A DNA stretch of 64,000 nucleotides from an uncultured Pelosinus sp. (GCA_900542835.1 UQPB01000001.1:1-64000); one strand, 5' to 3'. Shown: positions 1-8,015, counted from the stretch's first letter. The notes: a model not told the origin generated them from the sequence alone. A program made the numbers and translations.

Positions 1-252
1 GTCTCGCCAGGCCATCAAGCGGCGCAGGAGCGGCTCGCCAATGGCCGCTTTTAGCCAAAGCAGAACCCAAAATTCCCGTTTTGCCTCCGTGCCATATGGG
101 TATCCTCTGTGTCCTCCATGGAATCGTTCTTTCGCTCCTTGCCTTTTCCCTCGCTCGCGGCGGCAGCTCGCCGTCTCGCCCGTCTCGGTGGAATCGTCGT
201 TAAACACCTGTATTTTCGTAAGCGATTACCCTGCTTAAAGCGGTTGGCTGCT
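1..252. other. Non-coding left edge of window
   Basis: No gene is supported here. Short open frames exist on both strands but none has a ribosome binding site or a recognisable protein. Positions 104-190 hold one copy of a degenerate repeat also found near 8.4 kb. Confidence 0.6.
104..190. repeat. Dispersed degenerate repeat, copy 1
   Basis: This shares ordered exact blocks with 8400-8470: TGGAATCGTT (119-128), TTGCCTTTTCC (139-149) and CTCGCCCGTCTC (175-186). The blocks occur in the same order and orientation in the second copy, separated by small indels. No open reading frame is conserved, so it looks like a decaying intergenic repeat. Confidence 0.5.
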
Positions 253-280
253 TGCTCTTTATGAGGAGTCATGCTATAAT
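253..280 (+). promoter_or_regulatory. Vegetative promoter of queT-queF
   Basis: A -35 TTGCTC (253-258) lies 16 nt before a perfect -10 TATAAT (275-280). Predicted transcription start is near 287, about 10 nt before the riboswitch. Confidence 0.7.
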
Positions 281-296
281 TCACTGTAATCGCATA

Positions 297-337
297 AGAC
301 AGTTCGTAACCATCCTGTCTTTAAACAAAACTACGGG
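297..337 (+). ncRNA. preQ1-I riboswitch
   Basis: The P1 stem is AGACAG (297-302) paired with CTGTCT (315-320) around a 12-nt loop. An A-rich tail ending in ACUA follows. Loop bases CGUA (305-308) are exactly complementary to UACG (332-335) in the tail, giving the H-type pseudoknot that defines class I preQ1 aptamers. A hairpin terminator at 374-395 follows, and the downstream genes encode a queuosine-precursor transporter and QueF, which makes preQ1. Ligand binding should therefore cause termination by feedback. Confidence 0.88.
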
Positions 338-373
338 CATGCTGGCAACAGATTACTGTTGCGCGGCAGACGT

Positions 374-395
374 GGGGCAGGCGCGCCCCTTTTTT
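374..395 (+). terminator. Riboswitch expression-platform terminator
   Basis: GGGGC (374-378) pairs with GCCCC (385-389), followed by six T (390-395), between the preQ1 aptamer and the queT start. It is the expected off-state of the riboswitch. Confidence 0.8.
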
Positions 396-418
396 GTTGC
401 CTGAATCGGAGGAAAACA

Positions 419-916
419 GTGAATTCAGCAATAGCGGCTTCTAAACGTGCTTCTATGTCAACCTCGCGGCAGCTGGCTATTTCCGGTCTGGTCATGGCCG
501 GCTATATTGCGGCAATGCTGCTGACACAAGGAGTCGCCTTCGGGCAGTATCAGATTCGTCTGGCGACAGCGTTATACGCGCTGAGCGCTTTGCATCCCTT
601 TCTAATAATTCCGCTGGCAGTTGCCAATATGCTGAGCAATTTGCTGTTGGGCGGCTTAGGGCTTGTCGATGCCGTCGGCGGCGGTCTGGTCGGACTGGCC
701 ACCGCAACACTGGTACAACTGGTATCGCGGTGGCGCCTGAATGATTGGGCTATCGCCGTGCCGATTATTTTTTGCCCCGGATTGTTAGTCCCGGTATGGT
801 TATCTTATCTGCTGGGAATTCCCTACGGCGCGTTGGCTGTCAGCCTGGTTATCGGCCAAATTGTTCCCGCCATTGCCGGTGTGATCCTGGTTAAACAGTT
901 GCGCCATAAATTATAA
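419..916 (+). CDS. queT: QueT-family queuosine precursor transporter
   Basis: A 165-residue integral membrane protein with about five or six hydrophobic segments. It matches the QueT (DUF988) family of ECF-type substrate-binding components that import 7-deazaguanine precursors such as preQ1. The GTG start at 419 is chosen because CGGAGG (407-412) sits 6 nt upstream; an upstream in-frame start would fall inside the terminator hairpin. Residues from about 16 on (SRQLAISGLVMAGYIAAM) form the first membrane segment. It lies 33 bp before queF behind a preQ1-I riboswitch, so import and reduction of the precursor are controlled together. No ECF ATPase or EcfT gene is nearby, so a shared energising module elsewhere is inferred. 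Confidence 0.9.
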   Translation: MNSAIAASKRASMSTSRQLAISGLVMAGYIAAMLLTQGVAFGQYQIRLATALYALSALHPFLIIPLAVANMLSNLLLGGLGLVDAVGGGLVGLATATLVQLVSRWRLNDWAIAVPIIFCPGLLVPVWLSYLLGIPYGALAVSLVIGQIVPAIAGVILVKQLRHKL

Positions 917-949
917 GCCGCAGCAGCGGCTCAGCGGAAGGAGACTCGT

Positions 950-1447
950 ATGCAAGGCAGAAGCGAACAAGAGTTGGCAGGGATTTCGCTGCTGGGAAAT
1001 CAGGCGGTGGATTACCGGTTTGGCTATGACCCGGCGGTTTTGGAGGCATTCCCCAATAAGCATCCTGATAATGAGTACTTTGTTAAATTTAACTGTCCGG
1101 AGTTTACCAGTCTGTGCCCGATGACCGGCCAGCCGGATTTTGCGACAATTCATATTGCCTATGTGCCGGATAAGCTGCTGGTGGAAAGCAAGTCGTTGAA
1201 GCTATACCTGTTTAGCTTCCGCAATCACGGCGATTTTCACGAAGACTGCGTCAATATTATCATGAAGGACCTGATTAAGCTGCTGGCACCGAACTATATT
1301 GAAGTGTGGGGTAAATTTACGCCGCGCGGCGGCATTTCCATCGATCCCTACTGCAATTACGGCAAAGCGGCGACACGCTGGCAGCGCGCGGCCGAAAAGC
1401 GGCTGCTGTATCATGATATGTATCCGGAAAAAGTTGATAACAGATAG
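950..1447 (+). CDS. queF: NADPH-dependent 7-cyano-7-deazaguanine reductase
   Basis: QueF reduces preQ0 nitrile to preQ1 amine with NADPH in the cytoplasm, for queuosine tRNA modification. At 165 residues it is the short, unimodular (B. subtilis-type) form. The nucleophilic cysteine lies in FTSLCPMTGQPDF (about residues 50-62), and the substrate-binding block FRNHGDFHEDC and the C-terminal FTPRGGISIDPY are both present. An ATG at 950 follows the ribosome binding site GGAAGGAG. It is co-transcribed with queT under the preQ1 riboswitch and ends just before an intrinsic terminator. Confidence 0.97.
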   Translation: MQGRSEQELAGISLLGNQAVDYRFGYDPAVLEAFPNKHPDNEYFVKFNCPEFTSLCPMTGQPDFATIHIAYVPDKLLVESKSLKLYLFSFRNHGDFHEDCVNIIMKDLIKLLAPNYIEVWGKFTPRGGISIDPYCNYGKAATRWQRAAEKRLLYHDMYPEKVDNR

Positions 1448-1468
1448 CTGCCGCAACAGCGGAAAACC

Positions 1469-1498
1469 AAGAGCCTTTTGCATAGAAAGGCTCTTTTT
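1469..1498 (+). terminator. Terminator of queT-queF
   Basis: A 10-bp perfect stem, AAGAGCCTTT (1469-1478) with AAAGGCTCTT (1486-1495), and a T-run. Confidence 0.9.
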
Positions 1499-1591
1499 CG
1501 GCATTTTAACGTTAAATGCCGCTTGCCGCGGTTAGGAGCAAGCCGGCTGTCATATTATAATAGAATCAGATTGTAATTTTCGGAGGTTTAT

Positions 1592-2281
1592 ATGGCGGTC
1601 AAACCGTTTCGTACTGCGGCGGTTATCCTGGCGGCAGCACTTTTTGGTGCCGGCGGCTTTTATCTGGCGGCGCCCGCAGTGGCAGCAAGACTGGCGGAAC
1701 TGCTGCTGCATGGCAGTCCTGAAAAACTGATCGATTATTTCCAGTCTCTCGGCGACAAAGCGATGTGGGTCAGCATGGGCCTGCTGATCCTGATTTCGAT
1801 TTTCGGCGTTTTGCCGAATTTGTTTATCCTGATTGCTAACGGAATGCTGTTCGGCATTGCCGCCGGTACGCTGATTTCCTGGGTAGGGGAGTGCGTTGGC
1901 GCTGCGCTGGGCTTTTGGCTGCTGCGCTATCTGTTTGGCGATTATGCCCGCAGACTACTGGCGTCAGGCAACTGGCTGCAGTACCTGAACCGGCTGAACA
2001 GCGGCAGCGGCTTTAAACTAATGCTTACCGCTCGCGCCATTCCTTATATGCCGTCAGGCCTGATCACCGCTCTGGGGGCGGTCAGTACGATGCGCTTTCG
2101 CGACTATATTGCCGCTACCGCAATCGGCAAGCTGCCGTCAGTATGGCTCGAAGTCGCTTTAGGGCATGATCTTGCCGCTTATCGGGAGCATAGCGGCCGG
2201 CTGATGCTGCTTGCCGCTGCCAGTATAGCGGCCTATTCATTTGCCGTCTACTGCCGGAGAAAAGAAAAACCGACGCGGTGA
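1592..2281 (+). CDS. TVP38/TMEM64 family membrane protein
   Basis: A 229-residue polytopic protein of the DedA/VTT (SNARE-associated) superfamily, YdjX/YtxB-like. A hydrophobic N-terminal segment (about 9-30) is followed by helices near 58-90 and 98-120. The family's conserved block FKLMLTARAIPYMPSGLITA (about 147-166) carries the Arg and Pro/Gly residues of the re-entrant transport motif. VTT-domain proteins are linked to lipid scrambling or small-ion transport; the substrate here is unknown. An ATG follows CGGAGG by 7 nt. A perfect -10 (TATAAT, 1556-1561) lies upstream with only a poor -35. The next gene begins 49 nt after its stop. Confidence 0.88.
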   Translation: MAVKPFRTAAVILAAALFGAGGFYLAAPAVAARLAELLLHGSPEKLIDYFQSLGDKAMWVSMGLLILISIFGVLPNLFILIANGMLFGIAAGTLISWVGECVGAALGFWLLRYLFGDYARRLLASGNWLQYLNRLNSGSGFKLMLTARAIPYMPSGLITALGAVSTMRFRDYIAATAIGKLPSVWLEVALGHDLAAYREHSGRLMLLAAASIAAYSFAVYCRRKEKPTR

Positions 2282-2330
2282 TGCGGCGGATGAAAGCGCG
2301 TGGCGAGCTTGTTTACAAGGATGGTCAACA

Positions 2331-3212
2331 ATGAAGGTCAGTTATTCGACTGTAAAAATTTCATATTATTCCGGTACGGGAAATACGGCCATGGCTGCCG
2401 AGCAGTTTGCGGCTGCATTTACGGACAGGGGATGCGTGTGCTTTGTCGAACGCATTACAACCGGATGCGACCACAGTCAGGATGATGATTGTGATTTATT
2501 GCTGTTACTTTTTCCCGTGCATGCGTTTAACGCACCTGAGCCGGTTTACCGGTGGCTGGAGGCGTTAAAGCCTGCGGCTAAAACCGCAGCGGCGGTAGTC
2601 TCCGTCTCCGGGGGCGGCGACATTTCCCCCAATACCGCATGCCGGCTCAGCAGTATTAAACGGCTGACGAACAAAGGCTATAGCGTAGTTTATGACACGA
2701 TGCTGGTAATGCCTTGCAATGTAATGGTGAGCACGAGAGAGCCGTTGGCGGTTAGGCTTTTGCAAGTGCTGCCGGATAAAATAAGGCAGGCGGTAAACGA
2801 TATCGTGTCCGGTAGCCAGCGCAAGCGGATACCGCTATGGCGTGATCGGCTTTTTTCTATGCTTGGCGAGTTGGAAAAGCCGGGCGGCAGATTGTGGGGG
2901 AGGCACATCCGGGCAGGCGGCGCCTGCAACGGCTGTGGCTGCTGCGTCCGTAACTGTCCTGCCGGAAATATTGCTATTGTTGCCGGCAGGCCGCGTTTTG
3001 GCGGCAAATGTCATATGTGCCTGAGCTGTCTGTATGGATGCCGTCAGAAAGCGCTGGTGCCGGGAATCGGCAAATTTATTATTCTTAAAGAAGGCTATGA
3101 TCTTAATTCCTTAATAAAGAAAGTGCCGCTAACCGAAGCTGTTGATGTTGACCAAATAGCCGAAGGTTATTTATGGAGCGGCGTCAAAAAATATTTGTTG
3201 GAAAACAGATGA
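2331..3212 (+). CDS. EFR1-type flavodoxin-ferredoxin fusion protein
   Basis: A 293-residue cytoplasmic electron-transfer protein. The N-terminus is a flavodoxin-like FMN fold with the phosphate loop YYSGTGNTAMA (about residues 11-21). The C-terminal third holds two [4Fe-4S] motifs, CNGCGCCVRNCP (about 201-212) and CHMCLSCLYGC (about 227-237), each CX2CX2CX3C. This architecture matches EFR1-family ferrodoxins. The electron donor and acceptor are unknown. I place the start at the ATG at 2331 (AAGGA 10 nt upstream) rather than an overlapping upstream start, because the extra residues are not flavodoxin-like. It ends at a strong terminator. Confidence 0.88.
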   Translation: MKVSYSTVKISYYSGTGNTAMAAEQFAAAFTDRGCVCFVERITTGCDHSQDDDCDLLLLLFPVHAFNAPEPVYRWLEALKPAAKTAAAVVSVSGGGDISPNTACRLSSIKRLTNKGYSVVYDTMLVMPCNVMVSTREPLAVRLLQVLPDKIRQAVNDIVSGSQRKRIPLWRDRLFSMLGELEKPGGRLWGRHIRAGGACNGCGCCVRNCPAGNIAIVAGRPRFGGKCHMCLSCLYGCRQKALVPGIGKFIILKEGYDLNSLIKKVPLTEAVDVDQIAEGYLWSGVKKYLLENR

Positions 3213-3217
3213 TAAAG

Positions 3218-3248
3218 CGCCTCATTCCCGCGGGAATGAGGCGTTTTT
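3218..3248 (+). terminator. Terminator of the EFR1-like gene
   Basis: A perfect 13-bp palindromic stem (3218-3230 with 3231-3243) followed by TTTTT. It also lies at the 3' side of the convergent aroH gene. Confidence 0.88.
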
Positions 3249-3262
3249 GGCGGTCTGGGTTT

Positions 3263-3631
3263 TTAAGCTTTTCTGGCGCTGATGTCAGGCCTCAGCTTGG
3301 CTGATTCGTGCAGATAAAGATGACGGATAGCCGGCTGCGGCTTATCGGTATTCCACAGAATCAATACCCGGATGCACTGCGGTACACCATCCGGATTGTC
3401 GATTTCCTGCGTTCCGAACAACGGCACGCAATCCCAGCCAAGACCACGGGCGGCGGCAGCGGGAAAGGCCGCCGGCAGGTCCGGTGTCGAGGCAAAAATG
3501 ACCGCGCCGATATCCTCTAATTGAATGTCATTATCGGCGACTAACGCCGTTAATAATTCAGCTGTACGGTTAAGTATTTGTTCACGGCTGTTTTCGCCGA
3601 CCGTTGTCGCTCCCCGGACTCCTCGTAACAA
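3263..3631 (-). CDS. aroH: Chorismate mutase, AroH class
   Basis: A 122-residue monofunctional AroH-fold chorismate mutase, converting chorismate to prephenate for Phe/Tyr synthesis. Catalytic residues known from B. subtilis AroH are visible: the N-terminal Arg in RGVRGATTV, Glu in TQEID, Arg in QCIRVLI, and Tyr in IRHLYLHE. The length is normal. The start is TTG at 3631-3629, supported by AAGGAG 8 nt upstream; no better ATG exists. It follows the GlcG-like gene by 14 bp and is probably co-transcribed with it. SerC lies divergently upstream of the pair. Confidence 0.95.
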   Translation of the reverse strand: MLRGVRGATTVGENSREQILNRTAELLTALVADNDIQLEDIGAVIFASTPDLPAAFPAAAARGLGWDCVPLFGTQEIDNPDGVPQCIRVLILWNTDKPQPAIRHLYLHESAKLRPDISARKA

Positions 3632-3645
3632 TGCGATTCTCCTTC

Positions 3646-4068
3646 CTAGTTAACCGGCTGCATAAAAACGCGTAGAATTCGCGCTGCCGCATCGTCGGCC
3701 ATTGCCTGATCCTGCTCTGACGGGCGGCCGCTGATGCCGACCGCGCCGATGACTTCACCGTCTTTGCTGACTAACGGTGCGGCACCGGGAAACGCTGTTA
3801 GGCCGGGGTCGCAAAAATAATTAATGTCAATATGTTCGCGCTTAATGCGGGCAAGAAAGTCGGCTGTTCTGGCCTGCATTCTGGCAGCGGTATAGGCTTT
3901 GCGCCGCGCCAGATGGCCCGTTCGCAGCGCTGCGCCGTCCATCCGCAAAAAACCGGCCAGCTCGCCGCTCTTATCGCAGACCGCGACCGATACCGGCGCG
4001 CCGCCATCTTGCTTGGCTTCATCCAGAATCTGATTTAGGATACGGTATACGACATCAGTGGTCAACAT
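3646..4068 (-). CDS. GlcG/HbpS-type heme-binding domain protein
   Basis: A 140-residue protein matching the GlcG/HbpS (DUF336, 'haem-degrading') family: N-terminal helix, VSVAVCDKSGELAGFLRMDG (about 27-46), and the C-terminal signature SKDGEVIGAVGISG followed by a Glu/Asp-rich helix. Relatives include heme/iron-sensing HbpS and GlcG subunits of glycolate and diol operons. No signal peptide is seen, so it is cytoplasmic. Its substrate is unknown. An ATG at 4068 is preceded by a weak AGAGGGG. It is probably the first gene of a two-gene unit with aroH, an association I cannot explain functionally. Confidence 0.85.
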   Translation of the reverse strand: MLTTDVVYRILNQILDEAKQDGGAPVSVAVCDKSGELAGFLRMDGAALRTGHLARRKAYTAARMQARTADFLARIKREHIDINYFCDPGLTAFPGAAPLVSKDGEVIGAVGISGRPSEQDQAMADDAAARILRVFMQPVN

Positions 4069-4337
4069 AAGAACGCCCCTCTCTTATACCTTGTGTTGCA
4101 ATTCGGCGATTCGCACCGATTCTCCTGCTTCCAGAAACAAGGCTGCTGAACAGGAGTATTTTGCCACGCCAGCCGCGCCGGCCGGTGTTGCCTCGTTTTT
4201 CCTCCTGTTACAAGCCACGGAGGGATCCGTTTAATACAGACGCACCACAATCGGCGCCGCGGGAGACCGGGATTCCGGCAGTGGTTTTGAACCGCCAGGA
4301 CGCCTGCGCGCTTCACCCGCCGCTGCCGTATTTACAA
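4069..4337. other. Intergenic region between divergent GlcG-like gene and serC
   Basis: No gene or RNA motif is recognised. It should contain the leftward promoter for the GlcG-aroH unit, but no convincing -35/-10 pair is seen. No T-box or riboswitch signature was found ahead of serC. Confidence 0.5.
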
Positions 4338-4366
4338 TTGCTAAATTGAAGCGGACAGGGTAGAAT
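4338..4366 (+). promoter_or_regulatory. Predicted serC promoter
   Basis: -35 TTGCTA (4338-4343), 17-nt spacer, -10 TAGAAT (4361-4366). It lies about 40 nt before the TTG start of serC. Confidence 0.6.
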
Positions 4367-4404
4367 GAAACCAATGATGTTTAACTTTGCAGGAGGCGAA
4401 CGCA

Positions 4405-5493
4405 TTGACAGAGCGCGTATATAACTTTAATCCAGGTCCGGCTGTTCTGCCGCTGGAGGTGCTGGAAGAGGCGCAGCAGGAGCTGCTGTCCTACCGTCAT
4501 GCCGGTATGTCGGTTTTGGAAATGAGCCATCGTTCCAAGCCTTACGAGGCGATTCACCAGGAAGCGGAGGCCGCGCTTAAAAGCATGCTGGGCGTAGACG
4601 AAAGCTACCGGGTTTTGTTTTTGCAGGGGGGCGCAAGTCTGCAATTTGCGATGATTCCGCTGAATTATCTGCCGGCTGGTCGAACGGCCGACTACCTGTT
4701 AACCGGTGTGTTTGCCGAAAAGGCCTGGCAGGAAGCCAAGCTGGTGGGTAATACGCATGTGGCCGCCAGTACGGCTGCGGATCAGTATCGCCGCGTACCG
4801 GCTATATCGGAAATCGTGTACAGCGATAATCCGGTATATGTACATATGACCAGCAATAATACGATTTATGGCACCCAATGGACCGAATTTCCCGAGACTG
4901 GCGAGACGCCGCTGGTTGTGGATATGTCTTCCGATATATTGTCGCGTCCGGTTGCCAGCAGCCGCTTTGCGCTGCTTTATGCCGGCGCCCAGAAGAATCT
5001 GGGCGCGGCCGGCGTGACGGTTGTCGTAATCCGCCGCGATCTATTGGAGCGCTGCCCCAAACAATTGTCCACGATGCTGCGTTATGACATTCATGCCAAC
5101 AATGATTCGTTATATAATACGCCTCCCGGTTTTTCGGTCTATTTAACCAATCTGAACCTGCTGTGGCTGCAACGTCAGGGCGGTCCGGCGGCAATGGAGC
5201 TGCGCAACCGCGAGAAGGCGGGGCTCGTTTATACGGCCATTGATAATAGCGGCGGCTTTTATCGCGGTCACGCCGAAAAAGACAGCCGGTCGCTGATGAA
5301 TGTAACGTTCCGCCTGCCCAGTGAAGAATTGGAAGACCTGTTCGTCAGGGAAGCGGCCGCCGCCGGTATGGTTGGCTTAAAGGGCCACCGCCTGGTCGGC
5401 GGCATGCGCGCTTCGCTCTATAATGCCATGACAAAGGCCGGTTGCCAGGCGCTGGCTGATTTTATGACCGAGTTCCACCGCCGGCGCGGCTGA
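4405..5493 (+). CDS. serC: Phosphoserine aminotransferase
   Basis: A PLP-dependent class V aminotransferase making phosphoserine from 3-phosphohydroxypyruvate and glutamate in serine synthesis (also used for pyridoxine in some bacteria). It has 362 residues, the usual length. Motifs: N-terminal NFNPGPAVLP, substrate loop MSHRSKPYEAI, LQGGASLQFAM near residue 75, and the PLP lysine in YAGAQKNLGAAG (about 193-204). The start is TTG at 4405, with a perfect AGGAGG (4391-4396) 8 nt before; an alternative TTG at 4387 would overlap that site. A D-2-hydroxyacid dehydrogenase lies far away at 44.4 kb, so no serA is adjacent. Confidence 0.97.
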   Translation: MTERVYNFNPGPAVLPLEVLEEAQQELLSYRHAGMSVLEMSHRSKPYEAIHQEAEAALKSMLGVDESYRVLFLQGGASLQFAMIPLNYLPAGRTADYLLTGVFAEKAWQEAKLVGNTHVAASTAADQYRRVPAISEIVYSDNPVYVHMTSNNTIYGTQWTEFPETGETPLVVDMSSDILSRPVASSRFALLYAGAQKNLGAAGVTVVVIRRDLLERCPKQLSTMLRYDIHANNDSLYNTPPGFSVYLTNLNLLWLQRQGGPAAMELRNREKAGLVYTAIDNSGGFYRGHAEKDSRSLMNVTFRLPSEELEDLFVREAAAAGMVGLKGHRLVGGMRASLYNAMTKAGCQALADFMTEFHRRRG

Positions 5494-5533
5494 GCCCCGG
5501 CGGGACTGACAGCAAGGAAAGCGAGGGAATAAG

Positions 5534-6142
5534 ATGGATAAAACCCTGCAGATTGTATTTGATTTTTCCTGCCCCTATTGTTACATTACCTGGAACTATA
5601 TCAAGCGATTAAAACAGGAACTGTCCTTTGACGACCAGTGGCTGGGCTGGAATATCCATCCTGAGGTTGACCCGGCGGGAGCGGATATTGCCACACTGGT
5701 TCCGAACTTTGACCGTGAGAGCCGCAGCGCCAAGCTAAATAAGCTTGGCGCCGCGGTTGGGGTGTCGCCCGGAGGCACTACCTTTATTCCGGATACACGG
5801 CCGGCTTTGGAGGCGCTGGAATTCGCCGCTTCCCGCGGTCTGGCGGGGCCGTGGTGTGATGCCGTATTTATGGCCAATTTTGAACATCATCAGGATATTG
5901 GCGACAAAAAGGTGCTTCTTGATATAGCCGGACGGCTGAAGCTGCCGGCGGCGGAATTGACTGCGGCCTGGGATGCCGGCGAATACGCGCCGGTATTGGC
6001 GGAACATGACCGGCGGTTTACCTCGCTGCAGCTGGAATGGGTTCCAACGGTTTTCTGCGATGGCAGAAAAGTGATTGAGGGAGCGTTTGGCTTTGATGAG
6101 GCGGCGCTGGCAATTAGAAACGCGCTAAAGAAGCCGGATTAG
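5534..6142 (+). CDS. DsbA-family thiol oxidoreductase (FrnE-like)
   Basis: A 202-residue thioredoxin-fold protein of the DsbA/FrnE/2-hydroxychromene-2-carboxylate isomerase superfamily. The redox motif CPYC occurs at residues 14-17 in VFDFSCPYCYITW, followed by the helical insertion typical of DsbA. The cis-Pro loop is in EWVPTVFCDGRKVIEGA near residue 175. No signal peptide is present, so a cytoplasmic disulfide or glutathione-type role is likelier than periplasmic folding. It starts 40 bp after serC and may be read through from it. A hairpin terminator follows. Confidence 0.85.
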   Translation: MDKTLQIVFDFSCPYCYITWNYIKRLKQELSFDDQWLGWNIHPEVDPAGADIATLVPNFDRESRSAKLNKLGAAVGVSPGGTTFIPDTRPALEALEFAASRGLAGPWCDAVFMANFEHHQDIGDKKVLLDIAGRLKLPAAELTAAWDAGEYAPVLAEHDRRFTSLQLEWVPTVFCDGRKVIEGAFGFDEAALAIRNALKKPD

Positions 6143-6150
6143 CAGATAAG

Positions 6151-6192
6151 AAAGCCCGCGCGAAGAGGCGAACTCTTCTGCGCGGGCTTTTG
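6151..6192. terminator. Bidirectional terminator
   Basis: A long GC-rich stem (AAAGCCCGCGC... with ...GCGCGGGCTTT) with a single bulge, flanked by A and T runs. It separates the DsbA-like gene from the convergent SDH-type protease gene. Confidence 0.88.
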
Positions 6193-6199
6193 CCTGTTT

Positions 6200-7030
6200 T
6201 CAGGGAGCTTGCTTGCCGTAGGGAAGCGGCACGTATTGCACTGACGGCCGCTGCTGCGACGGCTGCGGATACAGCTCCATCAATTCGTATACTTCCAGCG
6301 GCATCTCATTGCAGATTGTTGGAATGCCCATTTCCCGTAGCTTATCGCAGGTAATCGGGTAATCGTGGGTCCAGGTGCCCTGCGACAGGTTCTGCGCCAC
6401 CACTGCCGCCTGTTCCGGCGTAAGCTTGTCCAGCAACAGGGATTGGACAAAATCCTGTACCTGCCGCAGCGCCTTTTCGGCTATATCGGCTAGAATTAAC
6501 GTGTGGTCGTCTACCCGGTTGATCGATTTCTGCTGCACGGCTTTGAGAATCGAGGCCGCAGGATACTGACCAAGCTGAGGGTCGACCGGGCCTAGCACCG
6601 CGTTAGGATCAAGCACGATTTCGTCGGCAGCCAGTGCGATCATCGTGCCGCCGGACATGGCATAATGGGGAACGAAAACAGTTACCTTGGCCGGATGCTG
6701 TTGCAGGGCGCGGGCGATTTGCTCCGAGGCCAGTACCAGCCCGCCCGGCGTGTGCAGAATCAGGTCCAGCGGCATATCGGCGGGGGTCAACCGGATTGCC
6801 CGCAGGATATGCTCAGAATCCTCGACATTGATATAGCGGCTTAACGGCACACCCAATAGCCGGATCGCCTCCTGCCGGTGAATCAGGCTGATGACCCGTG
6901 AATGCCGCTGCTGCTCGATTTTGCGCAGCAAAGCCAGGCGCCTGGCGTCAATACCCCGCTGCTGCAGCATAGGAGTAATCGTAAAAAATAACACCGCAAT
7001 CCATAATAAATCAATTATGCCAATATTCAC
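6200..7030 (-). CDS. SDH-family (ClpP-class) membrane-anchored serine protease
   Basis: A 276-residue protein matching the serine dehydrogenase proteinase family (PF01972, ClpP/crotonase-like fold). One N-terminal membrane helix (about 4-20) is followed by the protease domain with LHTPGGLVLASEQIARAL and the likely nucleophile Ser in HYAMSGGTMIALAAD, then NAVLGPVDPQLGQ. These proteins resemble the NfeD-associated and SppA-type membrane proteases. Substrates are unknown. I choose the GTG at 7030, which sits 8 nt after GGGAGG, over the GTG at 7039, which overlaps that ribosome binding site. Confidence 0.87.
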   Translation of the reverse strand: MNIGIIDLLWIAVLFFTITPMLQQRGIDARRLALLRKIEQQRHSRVISLIHRQEAIRLLGVPLSRYINVEDSEHILRAIRLTPADMPLDLILHTPGGLVLASEQIARALQQHPAKVTVFVPHYAMSGGTMIALAADEIVLDPNAVLGPVDPQLGQYPAASILKAVQQKSINRVDDHTLILADIAEKALRQVQDFVQSLLLDKLTPEQAAVVAQNLSQGTWTHDYPITCDKLREMGIPTICNEMPLEVYELMELYPQPSQQRPSVQYVPLPYGKQAP

Positions 7031-7113
7031 GGTCTCCACCTCCCTTGTCGTTAGCAGAACTATTCCCCGCCGTCAGGGAAAAATCCTGCTGCGGAGCTGG
7101 CGGCACAGGTCCG

Positions 7114-8013
7114 TTAACCGTTGTCTGCGGCAAGCGCGAACGTTTCCCGCAAATAGAGGGCAACCCGTTGCAGCGCGCGTTCTGACGCCTGCCTGGAGCC
7201 AAAGTGGGTGAAGGCGTGCATACAGCCTGCGAATACGTCGCAGACTGCGGGGACGCCGGCCGCGGCAAGCCGGCTGGCGTAGCGCTCGGCCTCCTCCCGC
7301 AGCGGATCAAGTTCGGCGGCAATCAGCAGCGCCGGCGGCAAGCCGCTCACATCTGCCGCCAGCAGCGGCGATACCAGCGGATTGAGGGCATCCGCCGGCT
7401 GCGTCAAATAACAGGCATTAAACAGCCGCTGCATTTTGGCGGTAAGGACTGCATCCGCGGCTGGTACTTTGGCGGCGGGGTCGAGCGCCATATCCAGCGG
7501 CGGATAATTCAATACCTGGCAGAGCAGCGAAATTTCACGGCGATCGCGGGCCAACAGGCAAAGCGCTGCGGCAAGATTGGCGCCGGCGCTTTGACCGCCA
7601 ACGGCAATGCGGCGGCAATCAATGCCGAAGGCAGCGGCGTGCCTGTGGAGATGACGGATAACTGCATAGCATTCTTCCAGCGCCGCCGGAAACGGATATT
7701 CAGGCGCCAGCCGGTAATCTATGTTCACGACCAGACAGGAGGTCGCGTTGGCTAATCGGCGGCACCAGTCGTCGTCATCGGCGGCGCTGCCCATAATAAA
7801 GCCGCCGCCGTGCATATTGATATACAGCGGCAACTGCCGCTGTTCACTGGAACAGTAGCAAAACAACCGTGTTCCGCCCGCTGCCGCCGGCAGGTGCTTT
7901 TCTGCGGTATAGCCAACCGCAACGCTGCCGCTGCTGTCAGGCTGACGGGCGGCAAACAGCTTACGGGCCTGTTGCGCAATTTTCATCAGCTGCTGCGGAG
8001 TTTTTGCCGTCAC
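7114..8013 (-). CDS. Alpha/beta hydrolase, HSL-type esterase/lipase
   Basis: A 299-residue hydrolase of the hormone-sensitive-lipase family (alpha/beta hydrolase fold 3). The oxyanion HGGG motif (MHGGGFIMGSA) is near residue 69, nucleophile Ser in GGQSAGANLA near 140, acid Asp in ELDPLREEA near 237, and His in GCMHAFTHF near 267, so the triad is complete. No signal peptide is seen. The start is a GTG only 2 bp after the stop of the upstream DnaA-domain-like gene, with no own ribosome binding site, implying translational coupling. The natural ester substrate is unknown. Confidence 0.9.
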   Translation of the reverse strand: MTAKTPQQLMKIAQQARKLFAARQPDSSGSVAVGYTAEKHLPAAAGGTRLFCYCSSEQRQLPLYINMHGGGFIMGSAADDDDWCRRLANATSCLVVNIDYRLAPEYPFPAALEECYAVIRHLHRHAAAFGIDCRRIAVGGQSAGANLAAALCLLARDRREISLLCQVLNYPPLDMALDPAAKVPAADAVLTAKMQRLFNACYLTQPADALNPLVSPLLAADVSGLPPALLIAAELDPLREEAERYASRLAAAGVPAVCDVFAGCMHAFTHFGSRQASERALQRVALYLRETFALAADNG

Positions 8014-8015
8014 CG

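Noticed and set aside
7204..7755. Long open frame on the plus strand inside the esterase gene
   Set aside because: Antisense shadow caused by GC-rich third positions; no protein family signature.
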